A DNA stretch of 64,000 bases from Odoribacter sp. AF15-53 (lineage in GTDB: Bacteria; Bacteroidota; Bacteroidia; Bacteroidales; Marinifilaceae), in NCBI RefSeq assembly GCF_003479425.1, contig NZ_QUHC01000004.1:124001-188000 (forward strand). The letters are read 5' to 3'. Below the pieces are notes generated by a model. The model had not been told where the DNA came from, ran no database searches, and was given only the letters and a program-made list of their open reading frames with translations. The position numbers and the translations under genes are program-made. This document shows positions 10,298 to 18,890 of this stretch, in pieces (position 1 is the first letter of the stretch; each line of letters starts with the position of its first letter).

Positions 10298-12598
10298 ATG
10301 AGAAAAATATTGAAAATAGCGGGAAATGAGTTACGTGCTCTTTTTTGTTCTCCCGTGGCTTGGTTTATTTTGGTGATATTTGCCGTTCAGGCGGGAATGA
10401 CATTTACCGATCTGTTCAAGAGTGTTTTGCGACAGCAATTTATGGGAGAACCGATAGAGTTTAGTATCACGAACGCTCTATTGACTGGAATGACGGGGAC
10501 GTTTACGGTGATACAACAATACCTGTATCTTTATGTTCCTTTATTGACGATGGGGCTGATGAGCCGGGAGTTCGGCAGCGGTTCGATCAAGCTTTTGTAC
10601 TCATCACCCGTGACTGCGGGACAGATTATCTGGGGAAAGTTTTTATCCATGATGATCTACGGGTTAATTCTGATGGGAGTGTTGCTGGTTCTTGTGATTT
10701 TTGCCTCTTGTACGGTGGAGGCGTTTGATATTCCGGCAGCCTTATCGGGGTTACTCGGTTTGTATTTGCTGACGTGTGCTTATGCTGCAATCGGGCTTTA
10801 TATGTCGTGCCTGACTTCTTATCAGGTGGTGGCGGCTGTGGGTACGTTGGCGGTGTTGATCGTGCTGAATTTTATCGGTAGCGTGGGACAGGATATTGCT
10901 TTCGTGCGGGAGATTACCTATTGGCTGTCGATCAAGGGACGGGCAACCGTGTTCATTGACGGGTTGATATGTAGTGAGGATCTCCTGTATTTTATGGTTG
11001 TGATTTTGTTTTTCCTGACTTTGGGAATTATGAAAATCGAGGCGCACCGAGCTAAGCGAAATCAAATCATAACGGTGGGACGTTACGTGACTGTGGTGGC
11101 GGTTACCGTGATGTTAGGTTATATGACTTCCCGACCTACGTTTTTGTGGTATTACGACACGACGGCGAGGAAGACGCAAACTTTGACCGAGGAGAGTCAA
11201 GGTATATTGGAAAGGATGAAAGACGATCTGACGATTGTTACATATGTGAATCTTTTGGGGGATAATTCTTCCTATGGAATGCCCCGAAGTCTGAAAAGTG
11301 ATATGGAAAATTTCAAGCCGTATATTCGGTTTAAGCCGAATATAGAGTTGAAGTACGTGTATTATTATAAAAAGGCGTCACCTTATATACGGGAACGGTA
11401 TGCGGACGTGAGTGACCGGGAGATTGCCGAGAAGTATGCGGATCAGATGAAGTTGAGCCTGAAATCGTTTTTATCTCCCGAGGAGATCGAGGAACAGGTA
11501 GACTTGGCACCGGAAGGATTCCGTTTCGTGCGACAGTTGGTGCTGCCTGATGGTTCGGCTACATTCCTGCGCTTGTATAATGATATGTTCGTACATCCGA
11601 TGGAGGCGGAGGTTTCCGCGGCTATGAAACGATTAATCATGGAAGTTCCTAAAGTAGCTTGTCTTACGGGACATGGAGAACGGGATATGAATAACGTGGG
11701 CGATCGGGATTATTACGCTTTTGCCAAGAATCCTACTTTTCGTTATGCTTTGGTGAATAACGGGTTTGACGTGATAGCCTATCGTATGACCGATGGTGAG
11801 GAGATTCCGGAGGATATCCGTATTCTGGTGATTGCCGATATGAAACAGCCATTGACGGAGAGTGAATTGGAGAAGATTGACCGTTACGTGGCCCGTGGGG
11901 GAAATTTGTTGATCGCCGGGGAACCGGGACGTCAGGAGGTGATGAATCCTTTGGTGGAACGTTTCGGGGTACAATTCATGTCCGGGGTTCTGGTGCAACC
12001 CAGTAAGGATTTCGATGCTGATTTGATTCGAGGTGAATTGACGAAAGATGCTGCGGAAATGTCTCTTAACTATGCCGATCTATTGAAGAAGAAACGGGTG
12101 ATAACCATGCCTGGGGCAACGGGGTTGAGTTATACTATGGATAAAGGTTTTACGGTGCGTCCTGTTTTGACCACGTGTGATACGGGATGTTGGAATGAGA
12201 TTGAAACTCGGGACTTGCTGAATGAACCGGTGGTGCTTAATCCGGTTGTCGGGGAAAAAGAGTGTGCTTACCCGATAGCTTTGACATTGAGCCGGCAAAT
12301 GGGCGATCGGGAACAGCGGATTATCGTGCTGGGAGATGCGGATTGTATCAGTAATTCCGAGCTGATGATGTACCGGAAAGGTGTCAAGGCTTCCAACTTC
12401 TCGTTGATCACGGAGTCGTTCCGCTGGTTGACAGACGGGGAATTCCCCGTGAATACTCGTCGTCCTGATCCGGAAGATATTTCGATTTCGCTGGAATTAT
12501 CGTCTATGAAATGGGTGAAAATTATGTTCGTGGGGGTATTCCCCTTGTTGTTAATTGCTTGTGGAATTTTAGTCTGGCACCGTAGGAGGGGTAGATAA
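10298..12598 (+). CDS. Fused ABC-2 permease and GldG-like protein, copy 2
   Basis: This 766-residue paralogue of the gene before it has the same order of six-helix ABC-2 permease, GldG-like domain and C-terminal anchor helix. The motif LTMGLMSREFGSGSIKLLYS is almost the same as in copy 1, as are KVACLTGHGERD and the final basic tail. Sequence is much less alike in the middle of the GldG-like domain, so the two have diverged and probably act as a heterodimer, each giving one half of the membrane channel. It starts 15 bases after copy 1 and ends 2 bases before the next gene, so translation is likely coupled. Confidence 0.88.
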   Translation: MRKILKIAGNELRALFCSPVAWFILVIFAVQAGMTFTDLFKSVLRQQFMGEPIEFSITNALLTGMTGTFTVIQQYLYLYVPLLTMGLMSREFGSGSIKLLYSSPVTAGQIIWGKFLSMMIYGLILMGVLLVLVIFASCTVEAFDIPAALSGLLGLYLLTCAYAAIGLYMSCLTSYQVVAAVGTLAVLIVLNFIGSVGQDIAFVREITYWLSIKGRATVFIDGLICSEDLLYFMVVILFFLTLGIMKIEAHRAKRNQIITVGRYVTVVAVTVMLGYMTSRPTFLWYYDTTARKTQTLTEESQGILERMKDDLTIVTYVNLLGDNSSYGMPRSLKSDMENFKPYIRFKPNIELKYVYYYKKASPYIRERYADVSDREIAEKYADQMKLSLKSFLSPEEIEEQVDLAPEGFRFVRQLVLPDGSATFLRLYNDMFVHPMEAEVSAAMKRLIMEVPKVACLTGHGERDMNNVGDRDYYAFAKNPTFRYALVNNGFDVIAYRMTDGEEIPEDIRILVIADMKQPLTESELEKIDRYVARGGNLLIAGEPGRQEVMNPLVERFGVQFMSGVLVQPSKDFDADLIRGELTKDAAEMSLNYADLLKKKRVITMPGATGLSYTMDKGFTVRPVLTTCDTGCWNEIETRDLLNEPVVLNPVVGEKECAYPIALTLSRQMGDREQRIIVLGDADCISNSELMMYRKGVKASNFSLITESFRWLTDGEFPVNTRRPDPEDISISLELSSMKWVKIMFVGVFPLLLIACGILVWHRRRGR

Positions 12599-12600
12599 AG

Positions 12601-15600
12601 ATGAATATGCATAACGTGAATATCGTGGCTCGCTATGAAGCCAAACTGTTAAGACGAGATATTGTTTTTCTGGGATTTGTAGTGCTTGCAATGGTCGGTA
12701 TTTCGTTATGGCAGATGATTATACAAGGAGGAAATAACGTGTTTTGGTATAAAGTGGCGCTTTCCTCCTCTTTTCCTTTTTTCAGTACTTATTATTATAA
12801 CCTGGTGCAAGTCTTGATTGCGTTGTTCGTGTGCATGGAAGTTGTGTACCGGGAAAGGAAGAAAGACGCGATGGAAGTATTCCTATGCCGACCGCTTCGG
12901 AATAGTGAATACTGCATCGGTCGTTTCTGGGGAATATTCAGAATGTTTCTTTTCGTGAATATATGCGTGTTGTTGGTGTGTATGTATTTGAATATATGGG
13001 TCGTGGGATCTCCCTTTGAGGTATGGGTTTATGTTTTCTATTTATTAACGTTGTCGATTCCGACTTTGATCTTTGCTTTAGGATGTTCGTTGGGAATATC
13101 GGAGATCGTCAGGAATCGTCCGGTATCGGTTTTGGTGTTGGGTATGCTGGGATTGGGTGTATACTTTTACTTGGGCGAGTGGCAATTTGGCGTGTTTGAT
13201 TTTTGGGGACGGAATTTACCAAATATGTTTTCAGACGTGACGGGGCATCCGGATTTATATGGTTATTTGCTTCAACGTTTGGCTTATGTTGGGTTGGGTA
13301 TTGCGGGTATTTTATTCTGGATTGCCAATATGAAACGTTTACGGGACGGCAAAGAGTACCGGGGATTGCAATGGGGTACAGGAGGAGCAATTACTTTGTG
13401 TAGTATGGTTTGTTTGTTTCTGTATTGGGATGCGATCCGGCAGCGGGAAATTCGTTCTGAGGAGTATCGACAGGTTTATGTGGAATATCAGTTGCGGCCG
13501 AGAGCACGAGTTGTTAATCATGAGATTACGTACGAGTGGAAAGATGGGGAGATGTGGTTGGATAGCCGAATGACATTGCAAAATCGGAATCAGGAAGCAC
13601 TTTCGTCGATCGTGTTGTATCTTAATCCTTTATTAGAGATTTATTCAATGAAGGAGGTGGGAAACGAGATTGGTTATCATAGAAAACAGCAGGTTGTCGT
13701 GCTTGAACGTTCGCTTTTGCCGGGGGATAGCATTTCTTTACAACTCTCTTATAAGGGGAAGATTGATGAGACTATATGTTATCTGGATGTATCCCGGGAG
13801 AATCAGCAAAATGCGGGGAGGTATGACCCTCGTTTAAATTATGGTATGTTTAATTTTGGTGCTCATTACGCTTTTGCGAGGGAAGATTACACGTTACTCC
13901 ATCCGGAATGTCTTTGGTATCCGGTGGCTGTTCCGCCGATAAATATGGTATCTCCTTATGCTCGGGAAGTGAATTTCACAGATTATTCTCTACGGGTAAA
14001 AGTGCAGGAGGGACAACAGGCTATATCGCAGGGGGTGCCAGAATATAGTACGAGGGAAGTATTTTTTAGGAATGAACAAAAGTTGTCTGGAATAACTCTT
14101 TGTATCGGGGACTACCATAAGAAAGAAGTTGACGTGGGTGGGGTCCGGTTGGAATTTTATTATTTTCCTGGTCACGAGTTCTTTTTTGATCAATATACCC
14201 AAATAACAGGGGAGAACATAAGCAAAGAATTGGAAGCGATCAAAGGACGATTGGAGGCAAGAATGGGACGGAATTACCCGTTTCGTAAGTTGATGTTCGT
14301 GGAAAGTCCGCTTTCATTTGTTTCTTTTCTGCGTAAATGGAAAGCGGGTAGCGATTTCGTTCAGCCGGAAATTGTTTTTTTCAATGAACGTGCGGTTACT
14401 GTTTCTAGTTATACTCCGATGTCTAGGCGGAAAAATCTTGCCATTGAAAGAGAAAAAGACATTTTGAATGATCCGGAAGGAATTTACAGTGTTGAACGTA
14501 TGGGATTACAATCTGTCGGGATGTATCTTCAACAGGGATTATACGACATTTTGCCCATGTATTACGATTACACGAGCTTTTTGTCCTCGGCTACATACCC
14601 GGCAATGAATATGTTGTTTAGTAAAATGTTTGCCTCCAAAAAGAAATATACCACGGGAAATGCAACTGTAAGACCGAATGATATTGATGTCATAGAACAT
14701 TTAAAAAAGAAGAGCCTGAGGGAAATTCTTTCTAATGATTCGTTACCGGATAAATTACAATCGAGGGTTTTCGAGATGGAAGGGACAACTTTTGGTGCTT
14801 ATTTATCAGCTTTTGTAGAGCCTGAAAGGTTGTACCGATTTTCGGAAGAGATGGCTTCTTGTGCTCGTTTTGATGAGATCACTTTAAGTCAGTTTGCTCA
14901 AGATTTTCAATCTGATTTTGGGGTTAATCTGATCCCGATTTTAGATAAATTATATCAAAGAGAGGGGATTCCGGCTTTTGATGTAAGGGATATTCGAGTA
15001 GAACAAATTATCGCAGAGGGTTTTCCGCAATATTTAGTCAGTTTTAAAGTTCGTAATATTTCGGATGTTGATGGCGTGATTTCGATTGTTGCTGATGATG
15101 AAACCATAGAGGAATTGAGGTCAAAATATGGTGACGGGATTATCATGAATGTAAATTTTCCCGTTAAGGAGCAGCATTACGTGATTCCTGCCGGGGCGTG
15201 TAAGGGGGTGAAGTTTATTATGAATGGAGACGATGGATATATAGGAACAAATTTATCAGCTAATCTTCCGCGGGATTACAATATTCGTATGATAAAAGAA
15301 GGAATTTCTAAAACAAAAGAGAGCTCGGAGGGTATTTTTGATATCGATTGTGGTTTGTTCGAGAACCCTCACGAGATTATTGTTGATAACAGGAGTGATC
15401 GGTTTCAATTGATAGATTCAGGAGAACGGAAGAGATTACCATTTTTGGCTAAAGAGCGAAAAGTGAATTTTAAAATGTCATTTGATAATCCGGAATGGAC
15501 AGAAATTATTACCGAGGGGAGTTATGGGATACCCGTGCGAAGCGCTTTTTGCAAAGTTGCCGGAAAAGGTGGTGGTAAGGCCATTTGGACGGCTGATATT

Positions 15601-15948
15601 GAAGAAGCTGGGAAGTATGAAGTCTTCTTTTATCACCAAACGGTATCTGTTATGTCTCCTCCGGCTAGTTCCGTTTTCACAGGCTCTTTGTTACATTATA
15701 AAGTGATGGATAAAGAGGTGATCGTGGAAGCAGACCTTATTTCGAAAGGATGGGTTTCCTTGGGAAAATTTGATTTGCAGGCTGGGGAGACTCAGGTTAC
15801 TCTTGATGATCGAGGTGGAGAAATCAGGGCAGATGCAGAGGATGATTATTCGAATATACAAGTTTATGCGGTAGCGGATGGTAAGTCGTATCCTAAACGG
15901 CAATTAATTGTTGCCGATGCCGTGAAATGGGTGCGTGTGAAGGAGTAG
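12601..15948 (+). CDS. ABC permease fused to an M1-peptidase-like region and a golvesin-like C-terminal domain
   Basis: This 1115-residue protein has about seven membrane helices in residues 20-280, with an ABC-2-permease-like cytoplasmic motif (VVYRERKKDAMEVFLCRPL). From about 290 to 700 the layout resembles the ABC permease/M1 aminopeptidase fusions of Bacteroidetes: a beta domain with WLDSRMTLQNRN, then a helical part. However, no HExxH zinc motif is present anywhere, so it should not be an active peptidase. A further beta region follows (about 800-960). The end (about 990-1115) matches the golvesin C-terminal-like domain pattern: GKYEVFFYHQ, then WVSLGKFDLQAGETQVTL, then VADAVKWV. That domain is thought to bind sugars or cell-wall polymers. 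The second half looks more AT-rich than the three genes before it. Confidence 0.75.
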   Translation: MNMHNVNIVARYEAKLLRRDIVFLGFVVLAMVGISLWQMIIQGGNNVFWYKVALSSSFPFFSTYYYNLVQVLIALFVCMEVVYRERKKDAMEVFLCRPLRNSEYCIGRFWGIFRMFLFVNICVLLVCMYLNIWVVGSPFEVWVYVFYLLTLSIPTLIFALGCSLGISEIVRNRPVSVLVLGMLGLGVYFYLGEWQFGVFDFWGRNLPNMFSDVTGHPDLYGYLLQRLAYVGLGIAGILFWIANMKRLRDGKEYRGLQWGTGGAITLCSMVCLFLYWDAIRQREIRSEEYRQVYVEYQLRPRARVVNHEITYEWKDGEMWLDSRMTLQNRNQEALSSIVLYLNPLLEIYSMKEVGNEIGYHRKQQVVVLERSLLPGDSISLQLSYKGKIDETICYLDVSRENQQNAGRYDPRLNYGMFNFGAHYAFAREDYTLLHPECLWYPVAVPPINMVSPYAREVNFTDYSLRVKVQEGQQAISQGVPEYSTREVFFRNEQKLSGITLCIGDYHKKEVDVGGVRLEFYYFPGHEFFFDQYTQITGENISKELEAIKGRLEARMGRNYPFRKLMFVESPLSFVSFLRKWKAGSDFVQPEIVFFNERAVTVSSYTPMSRRKNLAIEREKDILNDPEGIYSVERMGLQSVGMYLQQGLYDILPMYYDYTSFLSSATYPAMNMLFSKMFASKKKYTTGNATVRPNDIDVIEHLKKKSLREILSNDSLPDKLQSRVFEMEGTTFGAYLSAFVEPERLYRFSEEMASCARFDEITLSQFAQDFQSDFGVNLIPILDKLYQREGIPAFDVRDIRVEQIIAEGFPQYLVSFKVRNISDVDGVISIVADDETIEELRSKYGDGIIMNVNFPVKEQHYVIPAGACKGVKFIMNGDDGYIGTNLSANLPRDYNIRMIKEGISKTKESSEGIFDIDCGLFENPHEIIVDNRSDRFQLIDSGERKRLPFLAKERKVNFKMSFDNPEWTEIITEGSYGIPVRSAFCKVAGKGGGKAIWTADIEEAGKYEVFFYHQTVSVMSPPASSVFTGSLLHYKVMDKEVIVEADLISKGWVSLGKFDLQAGETQVTLDDRGGEIRADAEDDYSNIQVYAVADGKSYPKRQLIVADAVKWVRVKE

Positions 15949-15962
15949 TTTGTGATTTAGGA

Positions 15963-15993
15963 TTTGAATCCTGCCATATTTTTCGTAATTTTG
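15963..15993 (+). promoter_or_regulatory. Promoter of the DJ-1/PfpI gene
   Basis: TTTG at 15963-15966, then a 19-base spacer, then TAATTTTG at 15986-15993. Both boxes match the Bacteroides primary sigma consensus (TTTG and TAnnTTTG) at every fixed position with a spacing in the normal range. It ends about 26 bases before the ATG at 16020 and makes the DJ-1 gene the first of a new transcription unit. Confidence 0.75.
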
Positions 15994-16019
15994 GAAAATC
16001 ATTTAAAACTACAAGAATT

Positions 16020-16571
16020 ATGAAGAAGTCATTTTTATTTTTAGCAGATGGTTTTGAAGAGGTAGAAGCTCTCGGGACAGTGGATGTTTTACGTCGGGGA
16101 ACGATTGAAGTGAAAACAGTTTCTATTTCCGATAAGAAAGAGGTCACCGGGGCGCATGGAGTTCCTGTGGTTGCTGATTTTTTACTGAGTGATGTGAAAG
16201 AAGAAGATGCCGAATTTTTGATTTGTCCGGGAGGAATGCCGGGGGCCAAGAATCTGGGAGATAGTACCGCATTAGTTCAATGGATACAAAAACATTTCGA
16301 TAAAGGAGGATACGTGGCAGCTATTTGTGCGGCTCCGGCATTGGTGTTGAGTAAGATAAAAATGGATGGGGAACGTCAGATGACTTGTTATCCTGGTTTC
16401 GAGGAATATTTACCAGATGCTCACATGCAACCTCAAGGGGTGGTGGTTGATGGTAATCTGATCACGGGTAGAGGTCCGGCGTATGCCTTTAAGTTTGGCT
16501 TGGCTATTCTGGAGCAATTGACTTCGAAGAAAGTGGCTGAGGATGTGGCTGCCGGGATGTTACTGGACTAG
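16020..16571 (+). CDS. DJ-1/PfpI family protein
   Basis: This 183-residue protein covers the whole DJ-1/PfpI domain: GFEEVEA near the N-terminus carries the conserved Glu, LICPGGMPGA forms the glycine loop, and the nucleophile elbow AICAAP holds Cys 103. Members act as glyoxalases, deglycases, chaperones or redox sensors. This one is of the DJ-1/ThiJ branch that is common in Bacteroidales. An open frame extends upstream to 15927, but the ATG at 16020 begins a normal MKKSFLFLADGF start and lies just after the promoter, so it was chosen. The next gene begins one base after its stop. Confidence 0.88.
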   Translation: MKKSFLFLADGFEEVEALGTVDVLRRGTIEVKTVSISDKKEVTGAHGVPVVADFLLSDVKEEDAEFLICPGGMPGAKNLGDSTALVQWIQKHFDKGGYVAAICAAPALVLSKIKMDGERQMTCYPGFEEYLPDAHMQPQGVVVDGNLITGRGPAYAFKFGLAILEQLTSKKVAEDVAAGMLLD

Positions 16572-16572
16572 G

Positions 16573-17409
16573 ATGAAGTTTTATATTATCCTTTGTATCT
16601 GCTGTCTGTATGTTTTGCAAGGAGTCGGACAGGAGCCTGACGGACGGAATACATTGATCCGGTCGGAGGGGACGAGCGTGCTTGTCCGGATTGTACCGCC
16701 TTGGGGATACACGAGGATAGGCGTGAAGGAAGGTTCATTCGGGGAATACCTGAGAAACCTTCCTTTGCGTTCTCACGGCTCCAGAGTTCACTATTTTGAC
16801 GGGGGCGAGAAGCGAAACCGAAAGGTATATTGTGCGGTGGTCGATTTGGATATTGGTAATCGGGATTTACAGCAGTGTGCCGATGCCGTGATTCGTTTGA
16901 GGGCGGAATATTTGTATCACCGGAAGGCGTATGATAAAATTCATTTCAATTTCACCAATGGCTTCCGGGCTGATTACACGAAATGGGCCGAAGGATACAG
17001 GATCAGCGTGAAGGGAAATCGAGTGTCATGGTATAAAGCCAAAGAGGAAGATTATTCCTATCCGACTTTTCGGGCTTATTTGAATGTGGTATTTGCTTAC
17101 GCAGGAACGTTGTCACTTGCCAAAGAACTGGTCTCGGTTTCGATTGACGCCATGCAAATAGGGGATGTTTTTATCCAAGGTGGCTCACCCGGACATGCGG
17201 TTATTGTGATTGCTATGGCGATTGATAAGACAACAGGGAATAAATTATATCTGTTGGCACAGAGCTATATGCCTGCACAGGATATCCACGTGTTGAATAA
17301 CCTACAAAACGGGAATATTTCTCCTTGGTATGATTTAAAATCGACAGGAAGGGTTATGACTCCGGAATGGACGTTCGTGACAGGAGATTTGAAAAGGTTC
17401 AAAGATTAA
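16573..17409 (+). CDS. DUF4846-type secreted protein
   Basis: This 278-residue protein has a Sec signal peptide (MKFYIILCICCLYVL, with cleavage likely around GVGQ) and a single domain resembling DUF4846. Conserved-looking stretches are WGYTRI, LPLRSHGS, YHRKAYDKIHFNF and the SPGHAVIVI segment with a His. The function of the family is not established. The start at 16573 is preferred over the in-frame Met 30 bases upstream, which lies inside the DJ-1 gene and would spoil the signal peptide. It is translated one base after DJ-1, so both share the 15963 promoter. Its last 11 bases overlap the convergent gene on the other strand. Confidence 0.75.
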   Translation: MKFYIILCICCLYVLQGVGQEPDGRNTLIRSEGTSVLVRIVPPWGYTRIGVKEGSFGEYLRNLPLRSHGSRVHYFDGGEKRNRKVYCAVVDLDIGNRDLQQCADAVIRLRAEYLYHRKAYDKIHFNFTNGFRADYTKWAEGYRISVKGNRVSWYKAKEEDYSYPTFRAYLNVVFAYAGTLSLAKELVSVSIDAMQIGDVFIQGGSPGHAVIVIAMAIDKTTGNKLYLLAQSYMPAQDIHVLNNLQNGNISPWYDLKSTGRVMTPEWTFVTGDLKRFKD

Positions 17410-18205
17410 AATCTTCGTTTTTTAGTCTCTCAAAAGCCCCTAAGCCGAACAGGGAAAAGTCATAGCGAATCGGATCGACAGGATCCAGCTCCCGGAGACG
17501 GGCAGTAAGTTCTTCCACTGCTTTCCGGTCATTCTGGTTACGGGTAAGGAGTCCTAACTGGCGGCTGATATTACCTGTGTGTAAGTCTAGCGGGATCAAT
17601 AGGGCAGAGGGAGGAATATTTTTCCATAGTCCAAAATCGACTTTCCCGTCTTGTCTTACCATCCAGCGTAAGAACATGTTTACTCTTTTGGCGGCAGAAC
17701 CTTTCTCCACGTTAGCGATGTGGCGGAGTACACGGGGGGCGGCAGGTAGAGAAGTAAAAACAGTGTGCCATTCCTTTAATACTTCGAACATGTCGTGATA
17801 CTTTTGATAGGCTTGGGTAAAAACGGATTCTAATCCTCCGTGATTCCGATAGATGTTGGCGAGGGATTTCAAGAAATAGATACAATCGTAGTGATTGAAT
17901 GTGCGGTGCTTGAAATTGTAAAATCGGTGATAATCTTCCTCTTCCGCATTCATTACAAAATCGTATGGGGCATACTCCATGAGTTGCATTAACTCTTTGC
18001 ATTTTTTAATAATCGTGGGGCGTTGTCCCCAGGCCAGTGATGCAGCCAGAAATCCTGCAATCTCTATATCTTCTTTCTCTTCGAAACACTTGGGAATTTG
18101 GATCGGATCGGTATCTATGAAAAATTCAGATTTACAATATTCAAGGTATTTTTCATCAAGTAATTGTTTAATAGATTCACATGGGTTTTGTGTGATAGAA
18201 ATCAT
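17399..18205 (-). CDS. TIGR02757 family protein (DUF2400)
   Basis: This 268-residue cytoplasmic protein resembles the TIGR02757 family found in Bacteroidetes and proteobacteria. It is mostly helical, with stretches ASLAWGQRP, FLRWMVRQ, LIPLDLHTGN and the C-terminal DPVDPIRYDFSLFGLGAFE, which I recall as the conserved block of the family. The biochemical role is unknown; a helix-hairpin-helix-like DNA-related fold has been suggested for similar proteins, which is only inference here. It is the last gene of a three-gene minus-strand operon, 25 bases after mnmD, and overlaps the end of the DUF4846 gene by 11 bases. Confidence 0.8.
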   Translation of the reverse strand: MISITQNPCESIKQLLDEKYLEYCKSEFFIDTDPIQIPKCFEEKEDIEIAGFLAASLAWGQRPTIIKKCKELMQLMEYAPYDFVMNAEEEDYHRFYNFKHRTFNHYDCIYFLKSLANIYRNHGGLESVFTQAYQKYHDMFEVLKEWHTVFTSLPAAPRVLRHIANVEKGSAAKRVNMFLRWMVRQDGKVDFGLWKNIPPSALLIPLDLHTGNISRQLGLLTRNQNDRKAVEELTARLRELDPVDPIRYDFSLFGLGAFERLKNEDFNL

Positions 18206-18230
18206 AAATCTAAAATTATAAAATCATAAA

Positions 18231-18887
18231 TTACTTCACAGCTCTCAACATTTCCCGTTTACCCGGAGGTCCGGGAAGGCGTTTCAAATTGAATCCGACT
18301 TTCCGGAGAGCTTGTTTAACCGTACCTTTAACGCAATAGGTTGTGAGAATTCCTTCGGGTTTGAGAGCCGTGTAGAATTTCGTGAGCATGCTTTCACTCC
18401 AAAGACGAGGTTGTACATCGGGTGCGAATGCGTCAAAAAAGACAATATCAAAATATTCATGGAAATTGACCTCTTCGAAGTCCGCTTTGTGTTTATGAAT
18501 TGTAAAATAGGAGGTGATCGGAACATCTTCTCCCCAAGGCGCATCATGAAGTTGTTGAAAAAGAAGTGTGTCTGCCGGATCAAAATAGTCTGTATAATTC
18601 ATACAACCGATTTCCTGAGGCGTTAGTGGATATTTTTCAAAGGTATGGAACATAACTTTCCTTTGACTCTCTCGAGCCTCCAGTAGGGCTAAAAAGGCAT
18701 TTAAACCTGTTCCGAATCCCGCTTCGAGAATACGAATGTTGTTTTGACCGTAATACTCGATGCCTGCCTTGATAAATATATGAGTTGATTCCTGAATGGC
18801 ACCGTGAATTGAATGATAGTGTTCATTCAGTTCGGGAATATATAAAGTGTTGCTGCCGTCTTCGGTGATAACGATTTCTCTATGCAT
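18231..18887 (-). CDS. mnmD: tRNA 5-methylaminomethyl-2-thiouridine methyltransferase MnmD
   Basis: This SAM-dependent enzyme of 218 residues methylates the aminomethyl group on wobble uridine 34 of certain tRNAs, the final step of mnm5s2U synthesis. The SAM-binding loop is seen as EAGFGTGLNAF at about residues 55-65, and the C-terminal part carries FFDAFAPDVQPRLWSE, the hallmark of the family. In E. coli this domain is fused to an FAD-dependent oxidase as MnmC. Here only the methyltransferase half exists, as is usual for Bacteroidetes. It lies 3 bases after the threonine aldolase stop in the same operon. Confidence 0.88.
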   Translation of the reverse strand: MHREIVITEDGSNTLYIPELNEHYHSIHGAIQESTHIFIKAGIEYYGQNNIRILEAGFGTGLNAFLALLEARESQRKVMFHTFEKYPLTPQEIGCMNYTDYFDPADTLLFQQLHDAPWGEDVPITSYFTIHKHKADFEEVNFHEYFDIVFFDAFAPDVQPRLWSESMLTKFYTALKPEGILTTYCVKGTVKQALRKVGFNLKRLPGPPGKREMLRAVK

Positions 18888-18890
18888 GTT

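Noticed and set aside
12601..15948. Active M1 aminopeptidase assignment for the large permease fusion
   Set aside because: No HExxH followed by a distant Glu is present anywhere in the 1115 residues.
7032..15948. Gliding motility locus
   Set aside because: Only GldA/F/G-like parts are present; no gldB, gldH, gldJ or type IX secretion core genes are nearby.
15927..16019. Longer start for the DJ-1/PfpI protein
   Set aside because: The extra 31 residues overlap the end of the ABC permease gene and the promoter at 15963-15993, and do not resemble the family N-terminus.
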